Part shown: positions 1 through 11,311 of the stretch, in pieces
Position numbering within the stretch: position 1 is the first letter of the stretch
How the letters are laid out: the number at the start of each line of letters is the position of its first letter
Assembly (NCBI GenBank): GCA_024345305.1
Contig: BRON01000016.1
Location: forward strand, 248,001-312,000
DNA length: 64,000 nt
Reading direction: 5' to 3'
From: Mrakia gelida
Taxonomy: Eukaryota; Basidiomycota; Tremellomycetes; Cystofilobasidiales; Mrakiaceae
Made by a program: the position numbers and the translations under genes
Notes under the pieces: model-generated
Told to the model about the DNA's origin: nothing
Database searches by the model: none
Seen by the model: only the letters and a program-made list of their open reading frames with translations

Positions 1-13
1 CTCGCCCGTCGTC

Positions 14-805
14 ATGCTGTCCTCCATCGCCTTCGACCCTCCTCCTTCTCGTCCAGAACCAGAAATCTACACTTCAACCACTCCAGAAGGAGACGTCGCT
101 TGCATCACCTCGGAGACTCTCGACGAAGCTGCCATCTTAAACTCGGTCAAGGACTCCAAAGCAGGAGGCATCTGCGTCTTCGCTGGGACGACGAGGGATA
201 CGTTTCAAGGTTAGCTCGGCTTCTCTTCTCTTGATCTGATACTTCTACGACTGACTACCGTCGAAGGATCGCGTCTGAAAGCAAGACTGGAGCTCAGAGA
301 CGGGCGAATCTCCTTCCAACCGAGCGAAAGCTGACCTCCGCCCCCTCCTCCCCTCCCACCTCTCACAGACAAACAAGTCTCCCACCTCTCCTACACCTCT
401 TACTCCCCCCTCGCTCTCAAAACGATCATCTCCATCCTCTCCTCCACTCGACTAAAACACCCGACCCTCGTCCATCTCACCTGCCACCATCGTCTCGGCG
501 TCGTCGATCCAGGTCAAACGAGCATCGTGATTGCTGTTTCCTCGCCTCACAGAAGAGAAGCGTTCGAGGCGTGCGAGTGGGTGCTCGAGGAGGTGAAGAG
601 GAAGGTTCAGGTCTGGAAGAGGGAGGTTTACGTCGGTGGGGAGGTGCTGGACGAGGCGAGTGGGGGGAGGCAACCCGAGGGAGGGGTCGAAGGGAGGGAG
701 AGCGAGAAGAAGGAGGAAGAGGGAGATGGGAAGTGGAAGGAGAACTTTCCGGGTGGGAAGTGGAGTGAGGAGGAGTTCAGGAAGGAGAAGGAGAAGTCGG
801 GTTGA
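14..805 (+). CDS. Molybdopterin synthase catalytic subunit (MoaE/MOCS2B type)
   Basis: Two exons, 14..209 and 369..805, close in frame to about 210 residues. The large subunit of molybdopterin synthase takes sulfur from the small MoaD-type subunit and converts precursor Z to molybdopterin, in the cytosol. Seen: the strand motif VFAGTTRD near residue 57, then after the intron SYSPLALK, the HRLG(V)VDPGQ segment and VSSPHRREAF with KVQVWKREVY, which is the family's active-site and dimer region. The C-terminal ~55 residues are a Glu/Lys/Gly-rich tail beyond the usual ~150-residue length. The start is the first ATG in the window; an upstream in-frame start outside the window cannot be excluded. 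The small subunit is not in the window. Family call is firm. Confidence 0.88.
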
Positions 806-1477
806 GCTTTGGACGGGAGTTGGGAGGTTGGAGGGAGGCGAGTCGCGTCGAGGTCAGTCTTCGCTTTCCAGCAACCGCGTTCGAGCTCGTTCCGTCTGAC
901 TTTTGCCGTCAGACTTACCCGACCGCTCTCATCCTACCTTCCTATCAGAAAAACGAACCCCATTTTGCTTCGAAGACCTCAAAAGCATCGCGTCGGTCCT
1001 TCCTTTTCACGTCCGTTCAGTCCCTCCCCCTTCCTCCCTCCTCCTCGCCTGCCTTTTCGTTTCACTGACCAACCTCCCTTATCTTACAGGCCATCCATGA
1101 AGCTTCACGCTACCTTTACGATCTTTCTTCCTTGGCCGACGTTCGAACACACGAGTCGTCGAGCGGAATACCGACGTCGTTTTTTCGTGCGTCTTCGAAC
1201 ATCCCGTACAATCTCCCTTAGCCTTAGCTTGAGAATCAATCAATCGATGATGCTCTACGCTGCTGACTTGAAGATCTTCAGAAGGTGAGAGGGAGAAGGC
1301 GTGTCGAGGAAGGAAGATGCTCAACGTGCGCGTCGCACCTCTCTCTCGTCTCGTAATGCCTCGTCTCGCCTCGCTCGCTCCTCTTCTCCAACTCCGACTT
1401 CTCGCAGAATCTCTCGCGTTGTTCCCGCTGAGAATCATGAGACTTTAAGATCCCTATCTATCGCTCTCCGTCCCTCC
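806..1477. other. Convergent 3' intergenic region
   Basis: About 670 bases between the stop codons of the MoaE-type gene and the FAD oxidoreductase, which converge here. It contains CT-rich stretches and short unsupported reading frames only. I see no gene in it. Confidence 0.5.
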
Positions 1478-3992
1478 TCACAGCCCAAACGCACCCCCCT
1501 CGTTCCCCTCTCCCTCCACCACCACTCCCTCACCCTCATCCTCCTTCCCAGCCTCCTTCCCAGGATTCTCTCCGTCAGGAAGCATCGGTTTGATTTCCCT
1601 CGCTCGCTTGAACCTCTCCGTCGTGATCTCGAACGAGCGAGGCAAGCGATCGTCCCACGTCCCTTGGTCTTTGATCTGTTGAGCGAGCGAACGCGTGCAG
1701 CAGAGGATTCGGGACATTCCTGTGAGGCGAGGAGAGAGATAAAGCCAAATTGAGTCAGAGAGGAGGTAGATAGGAGGTGAGTTGGGGGGGAGGAGGAAGG
1801 GAACCGACCGTGTCCGTGAAACGCGACGGCAGCCCAAAGTCCAGGCTTGTTGGGGACGGGACCGATGAGGGGGAGGATGTCTCGCGAGTAGCCCATGATT
1901 CCTATGAGAGCGGTCGAACAAGGCGAAACGACGTCAGTGTCGGAGAACGAGAGGGGAAACGGAACGAAGATAGGAAGCTCACCAGTCCAAGCTCGCGTCG
2001 CACCCTCGCCAGTAGCTTCCTCACCCCACTGCAACTGCTTCTGAAGATATCCAGCGAGGTCTGTCCGAAGCAAAAGGTCAGCGTCTCTCTCGTCGTGGAA
2101 TGAGCGACTCAGAAGACGAGACACTCACATTCCTTCACCGGCTCGAGCACGACGCTGTCGTCGGTAACTCCAATGAACTCTTCCTTCTTCCCCAGTCCCT
2201 CTCCGACGCATGTCCCCCATCCCACTCCAATAACAAACCCCGCCCCTCCAGCATCGATGAAGTAGGGTCCCTCGAACCCGTAGGTGAAGTCGGGCGAGCC
2301 TGAGGCGCCAGAGAACGAAGGGGGAGGGGTGATGAGGGAAGCGTGTCCTCGAACGGGGGTGATGCTTCGAGGGGAACAATGAGAACGAAGCGATAGAGAA
2401 GGGTCAGCGTAGTTCGATCGAAGGTGAACAGTACATATCGAGCTTCCGAAGAAGAAGAAGAGCTCTCGAGAAACGAAGCGAAAGCAAGACGCGTCGCGTT
2501 CGAGACTCACTGCTTCCTGAAATCATCCTCTTCCTCTCCAAACAGATGACCCGTATGAGCGTTCGAGCACAAGATGACCGTAACAGCCTCCACGCTTCCC
2601 TTCGATCCTACCGTCTCGACCTTCCAGCCTTCTTTTCCCTCGCCGGCGAGAGGAGTGAAGGACTTGACGGGAGTCCAGGACTGGAGTTCGAACGAGGCTG
2701 CTGAGGAGGTCTTGGGATCGAGAGCTATACGCAGTAGAGCTGTGCAGAGCTTGTGAGGGTGAACGGATCCGGCGGTTTTGATGGTGGCTCCGATCGCTTT
2801 GGGTGTTCGGGAGATCTGGGCGAGAAGAGTGGGAGGATGGGGAGGAAGAGATCAGGACGGAAGGTGGTGTGATGAGAGCTGTTGCGCGAAGGCAGCTCGA
2901 AGGAGGATCTTCAGAGGTGAAGGAAAGACGATAGTGCTGATGGTGTGACAGCTGGGCCGAGAAGAAGAGGACGGAAAAAGGAAAGACGATGCGAACTCAC
3001 CTTCTTCGCCTCCTCGGGATCCTCAATCCATCTCGACTCCTTGTCCTCCTCCATTCCATGCTCAGCACGAGCAGCGAGCCATTCCTTCCGAGCTTCTCGT
3101 TGGTTGGCCTTTACAGGCTCGGTTTCGAAGACTGCGATCAGAGAGGGGAGGAAAGGAGTCAGCGGGACGCGTCGTCGAAAGCAGCTTCGCTTCTCTATCG
3201 TCGCTGCCCTCTTCTCCACGAAGCGATCTGAAGCAAGAGATGGCACTCACCTCCAATCGCCTGCCCACAGTATAAATCGACCTCGTCGACCAGTCCCTCC
3301 TTCTCACAGATTTCCCGCACGAGCTCGTAGTTCTCCCTCTCCGAGCTGATGATCTTGAGCGCTTCGACGACTGAGACTCCCGCTCCTCCTTCCGACAATG
3401 GAGTGATAAGAGACGGGTAGGCGTTGGAGGTTGCTGGTGCGAGATGACCTCCGTTTCGACCAGCTGAATGAGGCAAAAAATGGAGAAGACGGGTGTGAGT
3501 TTGAGCTTCGAGCCGCAACGTAAAGATGTCGAGAGAGGCGCTGAACGAACTGGCTCCCGAAGCGACATCTTTGGCTTCCAACAGCAAAATCTTCTTGCCC
3601 TCTCCAGCAGTTCCTGGCCGAGTGAGTTGGTAAGCGAGCGAAGCACCTGTGTTTCAGAAGCGAGGCAGCGAAGCGAGTCAAGTCAGTTCGAGCGAGCTCA
3701 CTTCCATCTTGCCGCCCGATGCGACATGAACGAACCAGTCATTCCAGCTCCGATGATGAGGATGTCGACCTTCTCCTTAGGTAGAGGATCTTCCCTTCCA
3801 TGGTTCCAGAGACTCTTGCGACCTTTGTTCTGTCAGCAGCAGCGAAAGAGAGAGGAGGGAAGGAGGGAGGGAAAGGTGAGCTTGAGCTTCGTGCTGGCAT
3901 GAGCTCATGAGATCGAGCGAAAGAGAACGAGGGCGAACGGTTGCCTGCCAGTGAGAGACGGTTGAGGTGAAAGGTTGAGGCCAGCTTGACAT
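1478..3992 (-). CDS. FAD-dependent oxidoreductase, DAO superfamily
   Basis: Ten exons close in frame (3992..3939, 3829..3736, 3646..3551, 3463..3251, 3131..3001, 2815..2511, 2364..2129, 2060..1983, 1901..1809, 1719..1478), giving about 513 residues. The N-terminal dinucleotide-binding fold is clear: VDILIIGAGMTG, then an acidic strand end LLLEAKDV and SGATGRNGGH, typical of fungal DAO-fold oxidases. The C-terminal FAD/substrate part has MGYSRDILPLIGPVP and AFHGHGMSRI. Such proteins oxidise amines or amino acids using FAD; the substrate cannot be read from sequence. Three donors are GTTCG-type instead of GTGAG. The intron 2816..3000 is longer than the rest and could hide a small extra exon. 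It is divergent from the asparaginase gene with 580 bp between starts, but no functional link is shown. Confidence 0.85.
2488..2495. repeat. GACGCGTC palindrome, example copy of an iterated motif
   Basis: One of 33 exact copies found by eye. Others start at 3166, 5658, 7132, 8279, 11365, 11730, 13744, 16325, 17626, 19407, 22322, 22456, 24360, 28818, 29523, 33430, 37611, 39771, 40986, 41095, 41580, 41766, 46759, 47536, 47821, 48130, 48455, 52020, 59291, 59647, 62261 and 62888. Most lie in introns or between genes; only four (17626, 22456, 28818, 39771) appear to be in coding exons. Confidence 0.85.
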
Positions 3993-4572
3993 GTCTGAAC
4001 GAAGAAGTCGTGGGGGCGGGTGAGTGTTGCAGGAGAGGGAAGGAGGACCAGGGAGGACAAAGAAGTCGAGCTCGATCTCGATTTCGCTGAAAGCCGTGGG
4101 CGCTCTTCTTTACGAGATCCCGTCTTTCGTTGAGAATTTTTGGAGTCGCTGATTCGGGTTCGTAAACACTCAGCTTCGAGCCTGGTCGACCTGGCCAGAA
4201 ATTTTTGATCTCGAAGGGAGGCAGACGAGAGGCGAGGGCAGAAAAGACGAAAGCGTCCAAAACGAGACGGCGCTCTTGAGGTTTGTTGACGCGACTTTCT
4301 TCTGCTCCCTTCGGTCGCCAAACAGCTTTGCAATCTTTGTTATCGCACGAGAGGACACCTCCTGATGTCTTCTACTCTGAAAGTGAAGATCTTCCCTCAG
4401 AACGTCACGTAACCTCTTCGGTCGAGGTCGGGCGAAACGAACCCCAGCTCGTTGAAATCTCTCTCGTTTCCCTCCCTCCTCCATCTGACCTTCGACCTGT
4501 TCTCCATTGCGCCTTTCGACTTTTCACTCCCAACGGTGATTCGACTTAGATCTATAGACTGCAATCATCAGG
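3993..4572. promoter_or_regulatory. Intergenic divergent promoter region
   Basis: About 580 bases between the start codons of the FAD oxidoreductase (minus) and the asparaginase (plus). It must hold both promoters and 5' leaders. No TATA box or known site could be assigned with confidence. Confidence 0.45.
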
Positions 4573-7500
4573 ATGGCTGCTTTACAAGGTCAGTCCGAGG
4601 TGCAGGAAGCGGAAGGGGAGAGCTGGAGAAGGAGGAGGGAGGGGAAGGAAGGGATCGAACGAGCTCAACATTTTTGAATCAGCTCCCATGCTTAGACTCG
4701 AAGCTGATCGTTTCTCGTTTCTCTTGTCTGATGCACAGATGACTCCAAGGTTCTTATCCTCTATGCTGGAGGGACTATCGGTATGCTGCAGAGTGATGTT
4801 GGGTGAGTCGAAGAAGAGGAAGCGAGCTCACCAGATTTGGCGAGCTCGACCTTCCCTTCCCCTCCCTCCTCTTCCTCTGCTTCTGCAGAGAGAGCAGCTT
4901 CCGAGTTCGGGCCCTGACCATGCCTCACCTTTTTTGGACCTTCTCCCTCGTTCGCCAGATACGTCCCCGAACCAGGGTTCCTCACCGTTCGTCTTCGTCG
5001 ACCTCCTCCGCTCCCTCGACTGGGGTTCCCTCCTCGCTCTCCCTTGACCTTTCTGACCTCTCTCCTCTCCCTTCTCGCTTCGAACCAGGCCACCCTAAAA
5101 GCTCAATCTCGTTTCCACGACCCCACACGATCTTCCCTCCACTCTCACACACAATCCTCCTCAGCCTTCCTCTCCTGGTCCTCCTCCGCCTCGAACCCCT
5201 CGAGCTCCAGACCGACCACTCCTCCGAATCACACCCACCAGCATCACCATCAACCTTTCGACGAGACTCTTGCCTTCACCGTCAAGGCTTCACTCGCGGA
5301 CGAGGAGACCGAGGTCGAAGGGGAGGAGCTTCAGAATGGACCGGACGGCGTGAGATATCGAGAGAGCAGGGTCGAGGGATTGGTGACGCCTCCTGTCGAT
5401 AAGGGTGGACGTAGAGTTCGATACTGTGTTTTGGAGGTGAGTTTTTGAAACCCCGAGAGGACTCGAGCTGGTCATCCTCATAGTCTAGCAAGCAAGAACG
5501 ACGTCGACGGCGAAACGCTGACCTCTCGTTCTCTTCTGCGTTCACGCGCTCACAGTACTCGCCTCTCATTGACTCTTCAAACGTCTGCTCTTCCGGTTCG
5601 TAGCTCGTACTCGACTTATCCTTTCCGTCGCCACTCCCTGCTGGTTCTTGAACGTCGGACGCGTCTTTCTCTTCGCGCCGACGAACTCATCACCTCTCCT
5701 CGCGTCCTTTTCGCACACAGACTGGATTCGCCTCGCCACCGACATCTCCCTCAACTATGCTTCCTTCGACGGTTTCCTCATCCTTCACGGAACCGACACT
5801 ATGGCTTTCTCAGCGAGTGCTTTGAGTTTCCTGCTCGAGGATCTGGTGAGTCTTGTCTCGTCTCGTCCGCGTGCTCAGGCTCGAGCTATCCTCACGCTTT
5901 CCTTCCTTTCATCAGGGTAAACCCGTCATCTTCACCGGAGCTCAAAGTTAGTATAAGTTCTTTCCGAGATCGTCCCCCTTCCCGCGCCGTCGACACTCAT
6001 CGCGGACTCCTTTCTGTTTTCGCATCCTCTCAGTTCCTCTCTCCTCGCTTCGATCGGACGGATTCGCCAACCTCCTCGGCGGTCTCATCATCTCTGGAAC
6101 TTTCCCGACTCTCCCCGAAGTCGGACTCTTCTTCAACGGAACCGTTTGGAGAGGAAACAGGACGAGGAAGATCTCGAACGAAGGGTTCGACGCGTTCGAG
6201 GGAGAAGGTGGAGGAGTCGGACCTTTGATCACCGGTGAGTCGGACGATATTCCTGCTTTGAAATACGTAGAGTGTGCTTCGATGAGATCCGAGGTGAAGG
6301 GAACCCGAGGAAGCAGGCCGAAGACGAACGGATCGAATATTCGACGCGAACTGATGCGTTTGCTTGCCTCACTTCTCGCTTGCTGGGATCAACAGTCGGG
6401 ATCCACATGGAGGTCAACTGGGGGCAAATCATTCGACCCAGGGCTCTGAGTCCTTTCAAGGCTCATCGAGGTGAGTTCGATCGTCCACTCAAAGCCGAGA
6501 GCTTGACGCGACGTTTATCTGCTCCACTCGCGACTGACTCGCTTGCTCTCCGCTCTTTGTCCGTCCACATTTTTTCTGCCACCTCAGGAATGTGCACCGA
6601 CGTTGGTCAGTATCCGCCCTCTCATCACGTTCCTGAACAAAGAGCTCCCCATTCAAGTCGCGTGTTGATCTCGCCTCTCTTTCATCTTCCTCCCTTTCAG
6701 CCATTCTTCGGATCTTCCCCGGTATCTCAGCAGCCTTCTTTCGATCCTTCCTTTTCTCCGCCTCACCTCCCCTCCGAGGAGTCGTCCTCGAGACCTTCGG
6801 AGCTGGAAACGCTCCCGAGCGAGAGGACATCATGGCTGAGCTGAGGAAAGCGACCTCGGACATGGGGATCGTGGTCGTGAACATCACTCAGTGTCCGGAG
6901 GGATTTGTGAGCAAGGCTTATTCGGGTGGATGGGCCCTCGAGAAGGCTGGAGTTGTGGCCGGAGGTGGTGAGTGTACCTTTCGTTCTCTCGTCCTTCGAA
7001 CTGTGCGAAAACCTCGACTTCGACGTCGTTGAGCTGACCAGTGTTCCTTCCCTTCACCTCCAGATATGACTACCGAGGTGAGACTCGCGTCGGGTCTTCT
7101 CTTGTTGTGGCCTTATCTCTTTCGGGAAGTCGACGCGTCGCTGACCTTTCTTACCGCCTCGTATCATTTCTCGCCCCACAGTGCGCCCTCGCCAAACTCT
7201 CCTACCTCCTCTCCAAGCCGAACCTCACCATCGCTCAAGTCCATCACCTCATCGGCGTCTCCCTTCGTGGAGAAATCTCCTCCCCTCCATCGACCAACGA
7301 CACCTCCTCTCCCGAACCCGCCATCGAGTCCCTCGAACGTCTCCAAGACCTACTTCTCCAAGCCTCTCGCCTCTCGGAACCTCATCCCTCTTCCTCAACC
7401 ATCACCGTCACCGTCCCACTCCCTCCCATCCCCTCCGACTTCTCCTCCCTCCCAACCTCGTCGAACCCCGTCCTCCCTGCTTCGACAAGCGTCGCCGCTT

Positions 7501-8141
7501 GGTCCCAACCCTCCAAATCCGCTGCCATTCTCGAATCAGCTCTGCTACCTCATCTTCTTTCTTCGGCAGTGAAGAACGGAGATGCTGTGTTGCTGAGCTC
7601 GCTGCTCGACGAGCATGCGGCGCCGAAGATGGGGAGTCCGAGCGCGATGGCGTCGGAGAGGAACCCTGCGAACGGGATCAACGAGGTGGGGATGAGCCTG
7701 TTGCACGTCGCTGCTATCCATGGGAAGGAGGCGGTGGTGAAAGTCTTGCTGGAAAGGGGAGCGATGGTTCACGTCCGAGATCTGCTCGGGTGAGTCCTCG
7801 CTTTCTTCTTTGTTCTGAGCTTGAGGCAGGTTCGGAGCGTGCTGACCGTCTTCTGTCAACTCTTGTTTCCGCTCTCAGACACACTCCCCTCTACTACGCT
7901 GCTCGACAAGGTCACGACGAGACAGCGAAGGTGTTGAGAGAAGCAGGTTCGTCGCGTCTCCCTTCGCTCCCTTTCCCTCCTCTCGCCCTTCGTCGGCTTG
8001 TCGCTGACCTTCTTCCTCCGCGTCGCTTTCTCAGGTGCCATGTTCGCTGGATCCGACGTCGAGGGTGGGTTCGTGGAGCTGGGGAAGAGGAAGAAGGTCG
8101 AGGACGTCGACGATCAGCTCAGCGGCGGGATTTGGGATTGA
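4573..8141 (+). CDS. L-asparaginase, cytosolic type with C-terminal ankyrin repeats
   Basis: Fourteen exons close in frame (4573..4588, 4739..4802, 4959..5436, 5556..5595, 5721..5845, 5916..5946, 6034..6234, 6396..6470, 6588..6605, 6701..6967, 7064..7077, 7182..7789, 7879..7946, 8035..8141), about 703 residues. It hydrolyses asparagine to aspartate and ammonia. Seen: the first catalytic Thr motif ILYAGGTIGM near residue 12 and the second, LHGTDTM, with further family blocks PVIFTGAQ, RIFPGIS and TFGAGNAP. The C-terminal third holds two ankyrin-like repeats (GMSLLHVAAIHG and GHTPLYYAARQG), as in animal and fungal ankyrin-tailed asparaginases. A low-complexity Ser/His/Pro insert lies in exon 3. 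Exons of 14 and 18 nt are unusually small. No signal peptide is seen, so a cytosolic enzyme is expected. Confidence 0.9.
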
Positions 8142-8288
8142 TGACCGCTTGGGAGCAGCTTTCGCCTGAGGGTCCGACGAAAGCGAAGATCATCCCTACG
8201 AGGTAGCCGAGAAGATGAGAAGAGCGAGTAACGTCATCGCATCCAACCCAAACGCGTCCCTCTCGCCAGCTCTCCCTCGACGCGTCGT

Positions 8289-9633
8289 TCACCAGATCGG
8301 TTCCCAGCAGGTCTTCTTGTAGATCTTCCAGTGCAGCTTTTGATGAGCTGGTAAGAGGAGCGGATATATATCAGCTGGAAGTACTCTTGTACGAGTGAAA
8401 AAGAAGAGGGGCCGTACCGACTGAGCAGTAGCGAACCGTCTTGCACTGAACGTACGAAAAGCGAAGAAGTCAGCAACGCGCGACGTCGACGCGAGAGAGA
8501 ATCGGAAGGAAGCTGCACTCACTCGACCACACGCCATCATCTCGTCCCCAGCCTTAACCCTCCCACAAGGTCCAGCTCCCATCTCCGCACCCTTCGCCTC
8601 GCACCTCCACCAGGGACTCGACTCCACCAACATCTGGAGCATCGACGACGGGCAGCTCCCCACCAAGAGTCCTGCCAGCTGTGCGGCGTAGCTCAGAATT
8701 TCGTCTATATCCTCCCGAGATCGTCCGCGAAGGTTCGATTTAGCAGTCTTGAGTTCGGAGTTGAGCTTGGAGAGCCGCTGAAGGAGAAGGAGGGAAGCCG
8801 GAGAAGTGTTGGGACGGGGAGGACGGACGCCTGAACTTTGGCTGACGGCGAAGACGGCGAGGAATCCTAGGATACTGCGAGTCGTATAGAATGCTTCGTA
8901 TCCTCTGGTCATCATTTTGTTCGGATGAGGTGTCTGCGATGGGGTTTGAAGAGAAGACGGAGCGAAGAACGAGAAGGGGTCAGCGACGTCAAGCGAGGAT
9001 CATCACGACAAGGTCCGTCAGCAAACGAGGCTGGACGCACCTGATCCAAGAGATCTGCGGCTGAAGGAAAGCGCATCGTGTAGAGGAGCGTGAAAGACTC
9101 CAGGAGAGCCTTTCCCTTGACGGGATCCCTCGCGTAACGGTCGAAGTAAGGGTTGACCATTCCCCCGAGACCGACGAGAACGCTCGCCCATGGGTTCTTC
9201 CAGGCGTTGGCTGATGCGATCGCATGGGCCTTCAGAAGGTCGGGGAGGTATCGATGGGCGAACTCGGCCTTCAGGATCCAAAGGAAAGCGAGATGGAAGG
9301 CGCGTCGACGAGCTCGAGAAGGGAAGGATGGAAGGCGAAGCTCACGAGAAGACGACCATCGTCCAGGGCGTCACTTCCCAGAGCAGAGACCTATAGGATG
9401 GGACATAAGTCAGTCAGTGACCGCGAGGTGCTCTCCAAGAGAAGAGGAGAAAGGGAACGAACGATTCGCTGCATCTTAATCCTTTCATCGAACGCTTCGA
9501 CGAGGACGCCTTCCGGCACGACGACTCCAGGAAGACGAGTTAGCTCGAGGTCTTCGCGTATCCTGTGCTCGTATGTGCCGTCAATGAGTCCTAGGCAGGT
9601 GGCCATTTCTTCGAGGGTAACATCGTCGTCCAT
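8289..9633 (-). CDS. MYND-type zinc-finger protein, paralog 1
   Basis: The start at 9633 (MDDDVTLEEM) and the stop at 8289 (CWEPIW end) are clear. The C-terminal part carries WWRCEAKG, MMACGR|C, then VRYCS and AHQKLHW...C, a MYND zinc-binding module split over three exons. The middle exon, 8418..8445, is 28 nt long. A helical N-terminal region, including FLWILKAEF and NPYFDRYARD, precedes it. MYND fingers usually bind Pro-rich peptides and recruit partners in the nucleus; no target is known here. Between about 9240 and 9400 the exon junction is unresolved: two competing reading frames are plausible and I could not join them in phase. Four paralogs lie elsewhere in the window on the same strand. 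Confidence 0.75.
8418..8445 (-). other. 28-nt microexon coding the MYND core (paralog 1)
   Basis: The exon runs from TGC after a CAG acceptor to a final G before a GTACGG donor, and reads CKTVRYCSV plus one base. It joins in phase to ACGR upstream and AHQ downstream. The other four MYND paralogs have an exon of identical length at the same place. Confidence 0.8.
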
Positions 9634-9948
9634 CGGGTAGAGAGGAGAAGGGAGAGGGAGGAGGAGGAAGGAGTTGGGAGGGAGGAACGTTGAGCTCGAC
9701 GTACGAGCGTTCGCTGATCCTGGGCCCGCCTTGAATTATTTTTTTATGACACGAACTGGTTTAGAGCGAAAAAGAGGCTCAGGCTATCTGGTCGAAAAAG
9801 TTTGAAGATTTTTGTCCGAAATTTCAGAGCCTGGAGGCGAGAAAGAGGACGCATCTTTTCGTCGACCTCAACCACGACAAGCTCTTCCCTTCCTTCCTCC
9901 CTTTCCTTCCCTCGACCTCAAGATTCGGAAGGAGGTCTTCCCCTACAG

Positions 9949-11311
9949 CTTTTCGACGCTCGGCATAGAATCACGGAACAGCTCATCCAGTTCGCGTCGA
10001 AGCTGAGCTCAAACTTGCACTCGACCTCGTGAGCCCTCCTTCCTTCCCTGCTCCCCTTCCTTCTTCTCCTTCCACCTCTTCATCTCACCTATCGAGCGCC
10101 CGTTCGATGGGTTCTTTCTCGTAGCAATGATGAGACCGTAATTTGTATTCACACGCTTACCTCGTTCAGGCTACTACTTCGCAAGAGGGAAGACCTGTCC
10201 GAGGAGATGAGGTCAAACTTTTCATTCTTAGCGCCTTCCTCCCTGCCCCCTTCCTTCTCCTTCGTGACTGCTAGAGCTTTCCCATCACCTCTTCCGAGCT
10301 TGGACCGATGACCGTGATGCTGACTTTGTTTTTCTGGTTCCTGTTCGTCGTTTTCGAAGGAAGGAGGAGCATTTTGCGAGCTCGAGAACGAGATCGCCTC
10401 GAGCCCGTCGACCGTCGGTTCTCTTCCAGACCCACCCAAGCTCGCTTCGTGGTAGGACCTCACCTTTGGGTATCCGCGAGAACGGGAAAGGGTGTCGAGG
10501 AGGGCTTAATTCAGGAGCTGCTCTCGGTCAGTCCCTCTGCATCGGAGGTCTGTCGAGCTCTCCTCCCTCCCTCCCCCTCACCTTCGCCTTCATTCCCCCA
10601 CGTCTCTCTCTACGTCTGCTTCCGGCTCGTCCCTATCCCCCTCTATCTCTCTCGACATCTAGTATCGTTCTCGAACACTTCGTCTCCTTTGATCAGCTCT
10701 TCAACTGTCGTCGTCTCTTCCCAGAACGACGTCGCGCGAAGGGTTCGACCTCGAGGTTTCGTCGTCGTCGAGATCGGTCCTACATGTCCCGACGAATTGA
10801 GGAGCATGTTCTTACTTTGTTTATCCCTTCTCGGCTCCTCCTCGCGTCTTACGACTCTCGTTATCTACTTCTTCGTTCGTCGTTTCACGATCTCCTCGCT
10901 TGCTCTTCTGTTCTCCTCTTCCTCGTCTCTCATGCTCGCTACTCTATCTATCTCGACCCGTCAGACTAGCCACGATACTGTCTCAACATCGTGTAACACT
11001 GCTGTCTCTACCCGAACCCTCCGCGGCTGGCGTTGGAACGCTGTTGCACTGTTTGAGAGAAGACGTGCCCGGCACGAACGGGCGACCTGAGACATTCCTG
11101 GCCCTTCCTCTTCGCCTTCCCCTATCTCCCCTATCTTGTATTTCTCTCCTTCTCTCGTATCTTGTTGTCTTCTCCCTCTCCTTCGAGCTTGCACCCCCAG
11201 AACAGCGTTCGTGCGAGAGACGCTCAGCTTGCTGAGATTGCTCGGCACGAGACCTTCAAAAGAACGACTCCTGCAGGTTTTCAAAGGTTGTCGAGGAGGC
11301 CAAGGGTCTGA
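9949..11311 (+). CDS. Possible multi-exon gene, function not recognised (exon islands only)
   Basis: Exon 9949..10028 follows a CTACAG acceptor and reads ARHRITEQLIQFASKLSSNL; it joins in phase to 10170..10211, reading LLLRKREDLSEEM, with normal donor and acceptor signals. This looks like a genuine helical or coiled-coil protein. Near the end, a long pyrimidine tract and CAG at 11200 precede VRARDAQLAEIARHETF, in frame to a TGA at 11309..11311. The exons between 10212 and 11200 and the start codon could not be determined, so it is unproven that these islands belong to one gene. No family was recognised. Confidence 0.35.

Noticed and set aside
6606..6700. Protein-like run PLITFLNKELPIQVAC inside asparaginase intron 9
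   Set aside because: The flanking exons join in phase without it, giving RIFPGIS directly as in the family, and the run ends in a stop within the intron.
10308..11090. 260-codon plus-strand frame with VSARTGKGVEE resembling a GTPase G5 motif
   Set aside because: No P-loop, DxxG or NKxD motif nearby, and the frame spans intron-like CT-rich sequence with branch motifs. Chance similarity.
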